Shown one piece after another: positions 1 to 8,495 of a DNA stretch of 64,000 bases. This DNA is from Notoacmeibacter sp. MSK16QG-6 (lineage in GTDB: Bacteria > Pseudomonadota > Alphaproteobacteria > Rhizobiales > Rhizobiaceae): assembly GCF_024158145.1 (NCBI RefSeq), contig NZ_JAMYXM010000004.1:202809-266808 (forward strand), given 5' to 3'. The position numbers and the translations under genes were made by a program. Below the pieces are notes generated by a model. That model did not search any database. It saw nothing but the letters and a program-made list of their open reading frames with translations, and had not been told where the DNA came from. Every line of letters starts with the position of its first letter. Positions within the stretch are counted from its first letter, which is position 1.

Positions 1-215
1 AAGGCAAAGGCGCTGTCGGCCAAAGCGAAGATGAAGCCGCCATGGCAGATACCGTGACCGTTGGCGTGATGCTCGTCGATCGTCCATGCCAGCACAGCCT
101 CGCCGGGGCCGACCCGCTCGATACTGAAACCGAGATGTTGGCTGGCGCGGTCGTCGGCCCACATGGCGTCGGCGCTTTTCTGCGCGCGTTCCTGCGGCGA
201 GATCGTATGGGTCAC
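1..215 (-). CDS. paaI: Hydroxyphenylacetyl-CoA thioesterase PaaI (5' part only, cut by window edge)
   Basis: Hotdog-fold acyl-CoA thioesterase of the aerobic phenylacetate pathway, thought to rescue CoA from dead-end hydroxyphenylacetyl-CoA. About 71 N-terminal codons are visible. They carry the two family signatures, [13 protein letters not shown] near residue 14 and [18 protein letters not shown] near residue 50; the latter holds the HGG loop of the active site. The start is GTG at 213-215, which overlaps the paaG stop by four bases (GTGA), so the two are translationally coupled. The C-terminal half lies outside the window. Identity rests on these motifs and on the paaG and paaZ neighbours. 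Confidence 0.88.
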   Translation of the reverse strand, partial: MTHTISPQERAQKSADAMWADDRASQHLGFSIERVGPGEAVLAWTIDEHHANGHGICHGGFIFALADSAFA

Positions 216-1012
216 GCCGGTTTTCCGGTAAATTTGGCCGGGCGCTTCTCCATAAAAGCAAGCACCCCTTCGGCGTAATCGGGTGAACGACCGCATTCGC
301 CCTGCAATTGCGCTTCCAGCTCAAGCTGTTCGATGAAGCTATTGGTTGCAGCGGCCTGGATGGCGAGCTTGGTCTTGCCGAGACCGAACGTCGCCCCCTC
401 CGCCAATTGACTGGCAAGGGCTGTCGCCTCGTCCATCAGGCGGTCGTCGTCGATGGCTTTCCAGATCATACCCCACTGTTCAGCCTGTTCGGCGGAAACC
501 GGCATGGCTGTCATCGCCACGGCCTTTGCGCGGGCTTCGCCGATAAGGCGCGCCAGGGACCACGAACCGCCCGCATCTGGTACGAGGCCGAGCTTTGCGA
601 AGGCCTGGATGAATTTGGCGCTCTTGGCGGCCAGCACGATATCGCAGGCGAGCGCGATATTGGCGCCCGCGCCGGCAGCAACGCCATTGACCGCGCAGAT
701 TACGGGCTTTTCCAATTGGCGGATCAGTGTGAGGGTGGGGCCATATCCCTCGCGCAAAGTGGCGGAGAGATCGGGCGGCCCATCCATTTTTCTTGGATCG
801 CGGTCGCCGAGATCCTGGCCGGCACAAAAAGCGCGGCCGGCGCCGGTGAGCAGCACCGCGCGGATATCATCGTTCCGCTCCGCTTCCTCGAATGCCTCAC
901 GAAACGCGATCTGCTGCGCTTTGTTGAAGCTGTTCAGCTTTTCGGGGCGATTGAGCGTGATGGTCAAAAGTCCGCCGTCCAAAGACGTCAGAACACTGGC
1001 TTCCTCGGCCAT
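212..1012 (-). CDS. paaG: 1,2-epoxyphenylacetyl-CoA isomerase PaaG (crotonase family)
   Basis: Crotonase-superfamily enzyme (266 aa, the usual length) that converts ring-1,2-epoxyphenylacetyl-CoA to oxepin-CoA in aerobic phenylacetate breakdown. The oxyanion-hole segments are AFCAGQDL near residue 61 and [13 protein letters not shown] near residue 112. [10 protein letters not shown] carries the aspartate that acts as catalytic residue in PaaG. The C-terminus [14 protein letters not shown] is typical of PaaG rather than of general enoyl-CoA hydratases. A strong GGGAGGAGG Shine-Dalgarno precedes the ATG. It is followed by paaI with a GTGA overlap and is divergent from paaZ. The older Pseudomonas literature names this gene differently. 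Confidence 0.92.
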   Translation of the reverse strand: MAEEASVLTSLDGGLLTITLNRPEKLNSFNKAQQIAFREAFEEAERNDDIRAVLLTGAGRAFCAGQDLGDRDPRKMDGPPDLSATLREGYGPTLTLIRQLEKPVICAVNGVAAGAGANIALACDIVLAAKSAKFIQAFAKLGLVPDAGGSWSLARLIGEARAKAVAMTAMPVSAEQAEQWGMIWKAIDDDRLMDEATALASQLAEGATFGLGKTKLAIQAAATNSFIEQLELEAQLQGECGRSPDYAEGVLAFMEKRPAKFTGKPA

Positions 1013-1179
1013 TCGGAACCTCCTCCCTGTTCCAGAACCTGTCCGGCAATTCTATCGCGACGCAGATCCAATAATCCAGACTTGAATAAACCGACCGGGC
1101 GGTCAATAGTATTCTCACATTATTCGCTGGGGATCGGTCAGGGAGCCGTGCCCGATAAGGCGATCTTAGGAGGACGCCC
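1013..1179. promoter_or_regulatory. Divergent paaG/paaZ control region
   Basis: This 167-base gap separates two divergent phenylacetate genes, so it must hold both promoters. It contains a perfect dyad at 1093-1104, GACCG-GG-CGGTC, set in AT-rich flanks. Both genes have good Shine-Dalgarno sequences at its edges: AGGAGG near 1168-1173 for paaZ and GGAGGAGG for paaG. I could not place -35/-10 boxes with confidence. Confidence 0.6.
1093..1104. promoter_or_regulatory. Candidate TetR-type (PaaR-like) operator dyad
   Basis: Perfect inverted repeat GACCG-GG-CGGTC between paaG and paaZ. TetR-family PaaR repressors in many proteobacteria bind palindromes built from ACCGACC-type half-sites, and this dyad reads aaACCGACCGGGCGGTC. 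The sequence and position are seen; the regulator assignment is inferred, and no tetR gene lies in the window. Confidence 0.45.
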
Positions 1180-3213
1180 ATGACGATGATGGAATTGCGC
1201 AGCTATGCGGCCGGCCAGTGGATCGACCCAGACGGGGCCGCGCGCGATATACACAGTGCGGTAACAGGTGCGCTGATCGGCAGGGCGGGCGGCACGCTGG
1301 ATTTCGCAGCCATGCTCGACCACGGACGCGGAACGGGCAGTCCCGCGCTTCGCGCTATGACGTTCCATGAGCGGGCGGCGGCTTTGAAAGCGTTGGCTCT
1401 TTACCTCTCCGAACGCAAGGAGCGTCTCTACGATCTGTCGCTTCACGCCGGTTCGACGCGGGGCGACGCGATGATCGATGTGGATGGCGGCATCGGAACG
1501 CTGTTCGCTCTGGCGTCGAAGGCGCGCCGGACGCTGCCGGACGACGTGGTAATGGCCGATGGCGATCTCGAAATGCTGTCGCGCGACGGAAGTTTTCTCG
1601 GACACCATATCTATACGTCGCGGCAGGGTGTCGCCGTTCACATCAACGCATTCAACTTTCCCGTCTGGGGAATGCTCGAAAAGCTCGGCCCGACGCTTCT
1701 CGGCGGCATGAGCGCCATCGTGAAACCGGCGACGGCCACCGCCTACATCACCGAAGCCTGCTTTCGGATGATGATCGAGAGCGGCGCCTTTCCCGAAGGC
1801 TCCTTCCAGCTCATCACCGGCGGCACTGGCGATCTTCTGGACCGGCTCGGTCCGTCGGATTTCGTCTCCTTCACCGGCTCCGCTGACACCGCGCTGATGC
1901 TGCGGTCGAACAAGAATCTTATGGCGCGGTCGGTGCCGTTCATCGCCGAGCAGGACAGCCTCAACGCCTCGGTGCTCGGTCCCGACGTCACGGCCGACGT
2001 GCCGGAATTCGACCTGTTCGTCAAAGAGGTCGTCCGTGAGATGACCGCAAAGGCGGGGCAGAAATGCACGGCGATCCGCCGCATCATGGTCCCGCATAAG
2101 ATGGTGGATGCGGTGATCGAAGCGGTTTCGGCCAAACTATCGAAGACAACGATCGGCGATCCCGCCATCGAAGGCGTGCGAATGGGAGCGCTGGCCTCTG
2201 CGAGCCAGAAGGCCGATGTGCTGGAAAAAGCATCGATCATCGGCTCGGAAGCGAAGCGTGTCTTTGGCACGGACACGCCGGAGCTTCAGGGCAAGGGCGT
2301 CGAAGGCGGCGCATTCGTCTCGCCAATGCTATTTCAATGCGCCGATCCTGACACGGCGGTGAAGGTGCACGAGACCGAAGCGTTCGGTCCCGTTTCGACC
2401 ATTATGCCCTATCGCGATCTCGACCACGCCATCGCGTTGATGAATCGCGGGCAGGGAAGCCTTGTCGCCTCCCTCATCACCCACGATCCGCAGGTCACGC
2501 GGACGGTCGCCATCGGCGCGGCGGCCTGGCATGGCCGCATCTACGTCAATGATCGCGTCTCCATGAAAAGCGCTACGGGCCATGGCTCGCCTTTGCCTCT
2601 GCTGGTGCATGGCGGGCCGGGTCGCGCCGGCGGTGGAGAAGAGCTTGGCGGGATGCGCGGAGTGAAGCACTACATGCAGCGGACGGCCATTCAGGGCAGC
2701 CCTGACATGATCGCGGCTGTCATCGGGCAATATGTGCCCGGTTCGACGAAGACCGAGGCGACGGCGCATCCCTTCACCAAGACGTTTGACGATCTGCGGA
2801 TCGGCGAAAGCATCACCGCCGGACCGCGCACCGTCACCGAGGAAGATGTTGAGCATTTCGCGGAGTTCACCGGCGACACCTTCTACGCCCATATGAATGA
2901 GGAAGCAGCGAAGGCCAGCCCGTTCTTCGACGGGCGCGTGGCCCATGGCTATCTGCTGCTGGCTTTCGCCGCCGGCTTGTTCGTCCAGCCCGATCCCGGT
3001 CCGACGCTCGCCAATACCGGCCTATCGGGTTTGCGTTTTACCAAGCCGGTCTATTTCGGCGAGGAAATATCGGTCAGCCTTACGGTCAAGGAGAAGCGGC
3101 CGACCGGCAAGGAGTATGGCGAAGTGCTGTGGGATGTCGCGATCACCGACAGCGAAGGCGAGAAGGTGGCCGGCTACACGCTGCACACGATGAACGCGCT
3201 GAAGGGCTCGTGA
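1180..3213 (+). CDS. paaZ: Bifunctional oxepin-CoA hydrolase / semialdehyde dehydrogenase PaaZ
   Basis: Two-domain enzyme (677 aa; E. coli PaaZ is about 680) that opens the oxepin-CoA ring and oxidises the resulting aldehyde to 3-oxo-5,6-dehydrosuberyl-CoA. Residues 1-520 are the aldehyde dehydrogenase domain, with catalytic Cys about 296 in [10 protein letters not shown] and Glu about 257 in IAEQDS. From about residue 535 comes a MaoC-type hydratase domain with its Asp/His dyad in [11 protein letters not shown] and the sequence [10 protein letters not shown]. Both active sites look intact. ATG follows AGGAGG at proper spacing. Its stop lies three bases from the stop of the convergent thioesterase gene. 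Confidence 0.95.
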   Translation: MTMMELRSYAAGQWIDPDGAARDIHSAVTGALIGRAGGTLDFAAMLDHGRGTGSPALRAMTFHERAAALKALALYLSERKERLYDLSLHAGSTRGDAMIDVDGGIGTLFALASKARRTLPDDVVMADGDLEMLSRDGSFLGHHIYTSRQGVAVHINAFNFPVWGMLEKLGPTLLGGMSAIVKPATATAYITEACFRMMIESGAFPEGSFQLITGGTGDLLDRLGPSDFVSFTGSADTALMLRSNKNLMARSVPFIAEQDSLNASVLGPDVTADVPEFDLFVKEVVREMTAKAGQKCTAIRRIMVPHKMVDAVIEAVSAKLSKTTIGDPAIEGVRMGALASASQKADVLEKASIIGSEAKRVFGTDTPELQGKGVEGGAFVSPMLFQCADPDTAVKVHETEAFGPVSTIMPYRDLDHAIALMNRGQGSLVASLITHDPQVTRTVAIGAAAWHGRIYVNDRVSMKSATGHGSPLPLLVHGGPGRAGGGEELGGMRGVKHYMQRTAIQGSPDMIAAVIGQYVPGSTKTEATAHPFTKTFDDLRIGESITAGPRTVTEEDVEHFAEFTGDTFYAHMNEEAAKASPFFDGRVAHGYLLLAFAAGLFVQPDPGPTLANTGLSGLRFTKPVYFGEEISVSLTVKEKRPTGKEYGEVLWDVAITDSEGEKVAGYTLHTMNALKGS

Positions 3214-3216
3214 CGC

Positions 3217-3654
3217 TCAATCGCCGAGATACATAAAGCTGCCGACAAAACCGACTGCCGGTTTTTCGCTGCCGGCGGCCCGGATATCCACGCGAAGATA
3301 GGCCATGCGCTTGCCATTGGCCTCGATCGTCACCGCGATGTCCAGTTCGCCCGGTGGAAGGGCGCAAATGAATTGGCAGGTGAAGGAAACGGTCGTCACC
3401 ATACGGAACCGGCCATTATGCGCCGCGAGCGTCAATATCGAAGCCGTATCGGCCGCGGAGGCCGTTGCCTGGCCGCAGATGACCCCGCCGGCGTGTACGA
3501 GCCTCCGATTATCCTCCAGCCGGAAGTCAGCGCCATTGTCGTGGACAGCGACTGGCTGGAGCCCCATTTCGGTGATCCACGGCGCGAATATCGTCGGGAG
3601 CAGATCGGCGGTTTCGGCTACGCTCAGGCGCGGCGGGTCTTTGGCATTTCTCAT
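3217..3654 (-). CDS. PaaI-family hotdog thioesterase, substrate unknown
   Basis: Small hotdog-fold protein (145 aa) of the general PaaI/acyl-CoA thioesterase group. LVHAGGVICGQATASAADT near residue 52 matches the HGG.I....D loop that binds the acyl-CoA and supplies catalytic groups. The C-terminal strand region FVGSFMYLGD is typical. The reading frame stays open far upstream, but hotdog homology begins just after MRNAKDPP, so I place the start at ATG 3652-3654; an in-frame ATG 15 codons earlier is possible. It sits beside paaZ but is distinct from the true PaaI at the left edge, so a role in phenylacetate metabolism is only suggested by position. Confidence 0.75.
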   Translation of the reverse strand: MRNAKDPPRLSVAETADLLPTIFAPWITEMGLQPVAVHDNGADFRLEDNRRLVHAGGVICGQATASAADTASILTLAAHNGRFRMVTTVSFTCQFICALPPGELDIAVTIEANGKRMAYLRVDIRAAGSEKPAVGFVGSFMYLGD

Positions 3655-3783
3655 TTTCGTACTCTCGCCCCAAGCGATCCATCTTCGGTCAACCGCCATA
3701 ACTGCCAGGCAACGCAGCCGGTTCGGCCTTGGCCTTGCGGCGATAGTACGGGTAGATACGCGAACCAGCGTGCGGAATCGACC

Positions 3784-5205
3784 ATGAGCGAGACAAAAAC
3801 AAACGTCCGGCCGAGTGGCCGGGAAAAGCGGGGCCGTCGGCGGTCGACGCCGGACAGGATCGATCCGTTGGCGGTTCTGCCGATCTTCATGAAGTTGCAT
3901 GGCCGACGCGTCATCGTGACGGGCGGCGATGCGCCTTCGGCCTGGAAGGCGGAACTGGCGAGCGCAGCGGGCGCGCACGTCACCGTTTACGCCGAGGCAA
4001 TGAGCGACGAGATGGAAGCGCTGGCTGTTCGACCAGTGGGAAATGGCTTCGGACCTGTAAAACTGGTGCGACGGCCCTGGAGCCTGCCGGATCTTGCTAA
4101 GGCGGCACTTCTGATAGGCGATGCGGCGACGGAAGGTGAGGCGTGGGCGCTGAGATGCGCCGGGCAGGCAACCGGCATGCCCGTCAATGTCATCGACATG
4201 CCGGAATGGTGCGATTTTCAGTTCTCGACCATCGTCAATCGTTCGCCCGTGGTGATCGCCATCTCGACGGATGGGGCCGCGCCCATTGTCGGGCAAGCCA
4301 TCCGCCAACGGATAGAGGCTGTTCTTGGCCCGGCGCTCGGCGCATGGGCGAAACTGGCACAGCGGATACGGCCACTGGTCAATGAGCGCCTGGAGATGGG
4401 GCCGGAGCGACGGACTTTCTGGCAGCGTTTTTCCCAGCGGGTTTTCGGCGCTCCGCCGCGTGAGGATGAAGAGGCCGATCTTTCCAATGAGATCGACGCC
4501 ATCGCGTTTGAAAAACCCGGCGAGAAAATATTACTGGTCGGGGTAGGGCGCGTGGTGGACGTTGAGACGAGCGGACTGACCCTTGGCGCTCTCGCTGCGC
4601 TTCAATCGGCAGACCGTATCCTACACAGCGCAGCCGTTCCGTCAGCAATTCTCGAATTGGGACGCCGCGAGGCCGGGCGCAGTGTCATTTCGGCCGGCAG
4701 TATTGAAGGTTTTGTCTCTGATGTTGCTGGCTGGATAGCGGAGGGCGAGACCGTTTCGCTGGTTCTGCCCGGCGATCCGGCGGCTCAATTGCCGGAACTG
4801 GCCGATGGACTGAAAAAGCTGGCGAGATCGCTCAGTGTGATATTCGAAGTGGCGCCAGCCATCGCCGACCCTTCCTTCGGGTATGGCGACACCTATCTAT
4901 CAGCGCTCGCAATCAGTCAGGACACATCCATGACCGACGAGAACGCCATTCCGACGTTCACCGATGCTTTCCAGTATAGGCTTGTAGGCGACACGGGTCT
5001 GCTGGTGCTCATAGATGGTGAGGAAGCCTTCAACGCGCGCGGCATTCCCGAGGCGTTTCTGCTGAAGGTCGACGGTCAAACGTCGATGGGCACCATCATG
5101 GAAGCCCTCGATAAGGAACTGGCCGAACCGTCCGAAACAATACGCAAGAGCGTCTCGGAACTGGTCGATCAACTGGAAACTCGTGGGGCGATTATCGTTC
5201 GCTGA
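3784..5205 (+). CDS. CysG-like protein: precorrin-2 dehydrogenase domain, degenerate SUMT-like domain, PqqD/RRE-like tail
   Basis: 473 aa, three segments. Residues 38-185 resemble the CysG/SirC Rossmann domain that oxidises precorrin-2 (GRRVIVTGGDAPSAWKAE, NVIDMPEWCDF, VVIAISTDGAAPIVGQ). Residues 247-380 align by eye with the tetrapyrrole methyltransferase fold, but the SAM motif VGAGPGDP is replaced by VGVGRVVD, so this half is probably inactive. Residues 392-473 have the spacing of a PqqD/RRE winged helix: hydrophobic strands, PEAFLLKVDGQTSMGTIMEAL, and a closing VSELVDQLETRGAIIV. The start at ATG 3784 has only a weak ribosome site. It is convergent with queD, six bases apart. The first domain is fairly clear, the last is tentative, and the function is unproven. 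Confidence 0.65.
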   Translation: MSETKTNVRPSGREKRGRRRSTPDRIDPLAVLPIFMKLHGRRVIVTGGDAPSAWKAELASAAGAHVTVYAEAMSDEMEALAVRPVGNGFGPVKLVRRPWSLPDLAKAALLIGDAATEGEAWALRCAGQATGMPVNVIDMPEWCDFQFSTIVNRSPVVIAISTDGAAPIVGQAIRQRIEAVLGPALGAWAKLAQRIRPLVNERLEMGPERRTFWQRFSQRVFGAPPREDEEADLSNEIDAIAFEKPGEKILLVGVGRVVDVETSGLTLGALAALQSADRILHSAAVPSAILELGRREAGRSVISAGSIEGFVSDVAGWIAEGETVSLVLPGDPAAQLPELADGLKKLARSLSVIFEVAPAIADPSFGYGDTYLSALAISQDTSMTDENAIPTFTDAFQYRLVGDTGLLVLIDGEEAFNARGIPEAFLLKVDGQTSMGTIMEALDKELAEPSETIRKSVSELVDQLETRGAIIVR

Positions 5206-5211
5206 CCCGCT

Positions 5212-5745
5212 TCAGTTCGCAGGCCATTCGGCTGCACAGTTGGGGGTTTCCCAGACGATGAGCTTGGCGAGACGCGCACGCCCTTCGCTGCGCTCGGCCA
5301 CGCGCGGGGCCAGGCGTTCAAACCAGTGGCGTGCGAGATTTTCGGCGGTCGGCGGCGCGCCGATCACGTAAAGCTTGGTGCCGAGCGTCGTTTCGGTGGT
5401 TGTGGCAAAGCCCTTGGCGTCGATTTCTTGCTGCAGACCTGTCCGAAAGTCCTCAATCGATTGCTCCTTCGGTGCAAACATTGCGAGACACTCGGTATCG
5501 GCGATTTCCGCTATGAAACCGTGATCGCACGGCGCGTCGATCTGCTCCATCATCTCGTCTTTGAGAAAGCCGAAATCCAGTACCATCCCGGCCTGCTCGC
5601 CGCCCTGCGCCAGATGTTCGGCCTCGCAAACGGCTTCAATGGTATAGCGATGGCCGTGAAGATTGCGGCATTTGCTGCCGTGAAGGCGAATGCGATGGCC
5701 GGCGTCGATGCCGATGCGGCGGCTGATGCGATAGGCGTTCGTCAC
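5212..5745 (-). CDS. queD: 6-carboxy-5,6,7,8-tetrahydropterin synthase QueD
   Basis: Converts dihydroneopterin triphosphate to 6-carboxytetrahydropterin, the second step from GTP towards preQ0. It shows the zinc His set (GHRIRLHG, HGHRY), the catalytic Cys in CRNLHGH, GMVLDFGFLK, the DHG motif, PTAENLARHW, and the closing Glu in VWETPNC. At 177 aa it is longer than E. coli QueD (about 120); the middle insert is seen in many alphaproteobacterial homologues. The start is taken as GTG 5743-5745 behind GAGGGA, because the open frame upstream overlaps queE. It is last in the queC-queE-queD run. Confidence 0.88.
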   Translation of the reverse strand: MTNAYRISRRIGIDAGHRIRLHGSKCRNLHGHRYTIEAVCEAEHLAQGGEQAGMVLDFGFLKDEMMEQIDAPCDHGFIAEIADTECLAMFAPKEQSIEDFRTGLQQEIDAKGFATTTETTLGTKLYVIGAPPTAENLARHWFERLAPRVAERSEGRARLAKLIVWETPNCAAEWPAN

Positions 5746-5755
5746 GGGCGGTCCC

Positions 5756-6400
5756 TCAGGCAATGCCGATGATTTTATGGGTCTGCAATGACAGCCGCCA
5801 ACTCGGCCGCGCCATCGCCGTTTCGACGCAAAGGCGTGTATTGGCCAGAACATCCGGCCCGTCCATCGGCTGCAGATAAAATCGGTCGAAGCCAAGCGAC
5901 TCGAACTGTTCCAGCGAGAAAGGCGGTTGCGGCCACACCAGCTTCAATTCATTGCCTGCGGTCTGCACCAGTTCGCTGCCTGCTTTCGGGCTGACGCAGA
6001 TCCAGTCGATGCCGTCCGGCGCTTCGATGGTGCCGTTGGTCTCGACAGCGATTTCGAAGCCCGCTTTGTGGAGAGCATCGATCAGGGGCGGATCGAGCTG
6101 TAGCAGCGGCTCGCCGCCCGTGCAGACGATGTAGGGCTTTCCGCTATTGGCGGTCGCGGTCTTATCCCACATTTGCCGTGCGCGGGTCGCCAGGGCTTCA
6201 GGCGAAGCAAAGCGGCCACCGCCCGGCCCGTCCATGCCGACAAAATCGGTATCGCAGAACTGGCAGACGGCCTTATGTCGGTCCTCTTCACGCCCGCTCC
6301 ACAAATTGCAGCCGGCAAATCGGCAAAAGAGCGAGGCGCGGCCCGCCTGAGCGCCTTCGCCCTGCAATGTGTAGAACATTTCCTTGACGGCGTAGCTCAT
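5756..6400 (-). CDS. queE: 7-carboxy-7-deazaguanine synthase QueE (radical SAM)
   Basis: Radical SAM enzyme that contracts 6-carboxytetrahydropterin to 7-carboxy-7-deazaguanine. It has 214 aa. The iron-sulfur motif is C-X14-C-X2-C (GCNLWSG...VCQFCDTDF), the variant seen in Gram-negative QueE proteins rather than the CX3CX2C of the Bacillus type. It also has the SAM-binding TGGEPLLQ and ETNGT. The opening [18 protein letters not shown] is diagnostic. ATG at 6398-6400 overlaps the queC stop (ATGA). Confidence 0.93.
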   Translation of the reverse strand: MSYAVKEMFYTLQGEGAQAGRASLFCRFAGCNLWSGREEDRHKAVCQFCDTDFVGMDGPGGGRFASPEALATRARQMWDKTATANSGKPYIVCTGGEPLLQLDPPLIDALHKAGFEIAVETNGTIEAPDGIDWICVSPKAGSELVQTAGNELKLVWPQPPFSLEQFESLGFDRFYLQPMDGPDVLANTRLCVETAMARPSWRLSLQTHKIIGIA

Positions 6401-7107
6401 CGCCCGCTTGCCTTAAAGGCACGCCAGCCATTTGCTCGCAATTCGCAGGCGGGGCAGGCACCACAACCATAGCCCCACTCATGGCGTTGGCTGCGCTCAC
6501 CGCGATAGCAGCTATGGCTGTTTTCGACGATGAGATTGAGGAAGGGCTGGCCGCCAAGGTCCTCCGCAAGCTCGAAGGTCTGACCCTTGTCCAGCCACAT
6601 GAGCGGCGTGTGGATAACCGAGCGCATGTCCATGCCGAGATTGAGCGTCACCTGAAGCGCTTTCAGCGTGTCATCGCGACAGTCCGGATAGCCGGAATAA
6701 TCTGTTTCACACATGCCGCCGATCAGGTGCCGGATACCCCGCCGCCAGGCGATTGTCGCCGCATAGGTGAAGAATAGCAGATTGCGCCCCGGTACGAAGG
6801 TGTTTGGCAGGCCTTGTCTGCCGGTTTCGAATTCGACGTCCTCGGTCATCGCCGTCTCGGAAATCGCAGCCAGTTCCTTCATCGGCACCATATGGTCGTC
6901 GCCGAGCCGATCCGCCCACTGCGGAAATTCGCCGCCCCGGAGATTTTCGAGGATGGTCATGCGACATTCCAGTTCAACTGCATGGCGCTGGCCGTAATCG
7001 AAACCGACAGTCTCGACCCTTTCGAAGCGGTCGAGCGCCCATGCCAGGCAGGTGGTGGAATCCTGACCGCCGGAAAAGAGTACGAGCGCGGAAGTGTCGG
7101 ATAACAT
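6397..7107 (-). CDS. queC: 7-cyano-7-deazaguanine synthase QueC
   Basis: ATP-dependent amide-to-nitrile enzyme making preQ0 from 7-carboxy-7-deazaguanine; 236 aa, normal length. The PP-loop SGGQDSTT lies at residues 12-19. The C-terminal zinc site is four cysteines spread over SCYRGER and [10 protein letters not shown]. First gene of queC-queE-queD. The queuosine-specific reductase and transglycosylase genes are not in the window, so preQ0 could feed tRNA or DNA modification. Confidence 0.94.
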   Translation of the reverse strand: MLSDTSALVLFSGGQDSTTCLAWALDRFERVETVGFDYGQRHAVELECRMTILENLRGGEFPQWADRLGDDHMVPMKELAAISETAMTEDVEFETGRQGLPNTFVPGRNLLFFTYAATIAWRRGIRHLIGGMCETDYSGYPDCRDDTLKALQVTLNLGMDMRSVIHTPLMWLDKGQTFELAEDLGGQPFLNLIVENSHSCYRGERSQRHEWGYGCGACPACELRANGWRAFKASGR

Positions 7108-7289
7108 GTTCGACTAAGCCCAATTGGAGTGGTTTTGTCGGCCGGAAAGCGAGGCGTTCTAATCCCGATTGATCGTTTTCGGAAGGGGCGGCCTGCTTTC
7201 GCTTTTTTTCCAATTTGTCCGCAACCCTTATAGGCTTTTACCGTTTGAAGGGCGAATGGCTGCGGGCCTCAAATAATTCGGACATTGCG
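7108..7289. promoter_or_regulatory. Divergent queC / metallopeptidase upstream region
   Basis: 182-base gap that must drive queC leftwards and the metallopeptidase gene rightwards. I looked for a preQ1 riboswitch in the queC leader and did not find the conserved core. There is a run of T at 7203-7210 preceded by gctttcgc, but no clean stem. No certain -35/-10 could be placed. Confidence 0.4.
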
Positions 7290-8363
7290 ATGAAACGATT
7301 TTACTGCTCGTCCTGTGACGAGGAAGTCTATTTCGACAACCACTTTTGCGGTCATTGCGAACGCCGCCTCGGCTTCGACCCGTCGACGACGCAGATGGTC
7401 GCCATCGAAGAGGTCGGTGACGGCTCCTGGGCTGGCGTCGGCGCGGCGTCCGGTGAATACCGGCTCTGCCGCAATCATTCCGCGGCGGCCTGCAACTGGC
7501 TGATCGACGCCAGCACAGATCACGACCGCTGCACCTGTTGCCGGCACAACCGCACGATCCCCAATCTAAGCATCGAGGGCAATCAGGCGCTGTGGTCTGC
7601 GCTGGAAGCCGGCAAGCGCGCCCTGTTCTATTCGATCATGCGATGGGGGCTGCCTCATCCAAATGCGCAGTCGGACGCTAAGGAGCCGCTAATCTTCGAT
7701 TTCCTCTCCGATGAGGAAATGCCCGATGGCACGGTCAACCGCGTCCTGACGGGGCACGATGAAGGGCTGATCACGATCAACATAGCCGAGGGCGACGACG
7801 CCACACGCGAAGCTAACCGAAAGGCGATGGGCGAGCCTTATCGCACCCTGATCGGCCATTTTCGCCATGAAGTGGGGCATTACTACTGGGATATTCTCGT
7901 TCGCGATGGCGGTCGACTCGACGCTTTCCGCGAACTTTTCGGCGATGAGCGTGCGGATTATGGCGAAGCCCTGCAGAAACACTATGAAAATGGCGCGCCG
8001 GTTGACTGGGCCGATCACTACATCTCGTCCTATGCAACCGCTCATCCGTGGGAAGATTTCGCTGAGACCTGGGCGCACTATCTTCATATGACGGATACGA
8101 TCGAGACGGCGCGGTCCTACGGGATCATCAGCGCCGCGACGCAGGCCATATCCGGGCAGAACGCTGCGCTCGACGATGTGGGTGACGGCTACGATGCGAA
8201 AAGCGTCGCGGCGCTCGGCGAAGCCTGGGTGCCCGTCACCATCGCCGCAAACGCCATCAATCGTTCAATGGGTCAGCCAGATCTCTATCCGTTTGTGTTG
8301 AACCGCTCGGTTATGACGAAGTTGGGCTTCATGCACGATCTCATCCACGATGCGGTGCGCTGA
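7290..8363 (+). CDS. Zinc-ribbon putative metallopeptidase (Peptidase_Mx-like)
   Basis: 357 aa from the ATG at 7290; the open frame extends further upstream but family similarity starts at MKRFYC. Residues 6-23 hold four cysteines in two CxxC knuckles (CSSC, CGHC), a zinc ribbon. A second Cys/His cluster follows at about 60-85 (LCRNH, RCTCCRH). The catalytic part has HEVGHYYW (HExxH at 193-197), and a downstream PWEDFAETWAHYLH gives a plausible third ligand Glu. This arrangement matches the family of putative zinc-binding metallopeptidases found in many Proteobacteria. No signal peptide, so probably cytoplasmic. Biological role unknown. Confidence 0.75.
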   Translation: MKRFYCSSCDEEVYFDNHFCGHCERRLGFDPSTTQMVAIEEVGDGSWAGVGAASGEYRLCRNHSAAACNWLIDASTDHDRCTCCRHNRTIPNLSIEGNQALWSALEAGKRALFYSIMRWGLPHPNAQSDAKEPLIFDFLSDEEMPDGTVNRVLTGHDEGLITINIAEGDDATREANRKAMGEPYRTLIGHFRHEVGHYYWDILVRDGGRLDAFRELFGDERADYGEALQKHYENGAPVDWADHYISSYATAHPWEDFAETWAHYLHMTDTIETARSYGIISAATQAISGQNAALDDVGDGYDAKSVAALGEAWVPVTIAANAINRSMGQPDLYPFVLNRSVMTKLGFMHDLIHDAVR

Positions 8364-8495
8364 GGACCGATAGAAACTGTTGAAAAGAGGAACTGCAGCC
8401 CATCCTTGCCAATCTCACCGAATATTAAGACAAAAAGCGATTGTTATCTCTTATATTGGTTGAGTGTGTAACAGAATGAGCACCCGGCCAAGCCC

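Noticed and set aside
1138..2097. 319-codon open frame antisense to paaZ
   Set aside because: Arg/His-rich shadow of a well supported gene, no ribosome site, no recognisable domain.
3655..4308. N-terminal extension of the 3217-3654 thioesterase gene
   Set aside because: The extra 218 codons lie antisense to the CysG-like gene and have no family counterpart; the hotdog domain starts right after the chosen ATG.
7108..7289. preQ1 riboswitch upstream of queC
   Set aside because: The conserved preQ1-I/II core and its pseudoknot partner were not found on the queC strand.
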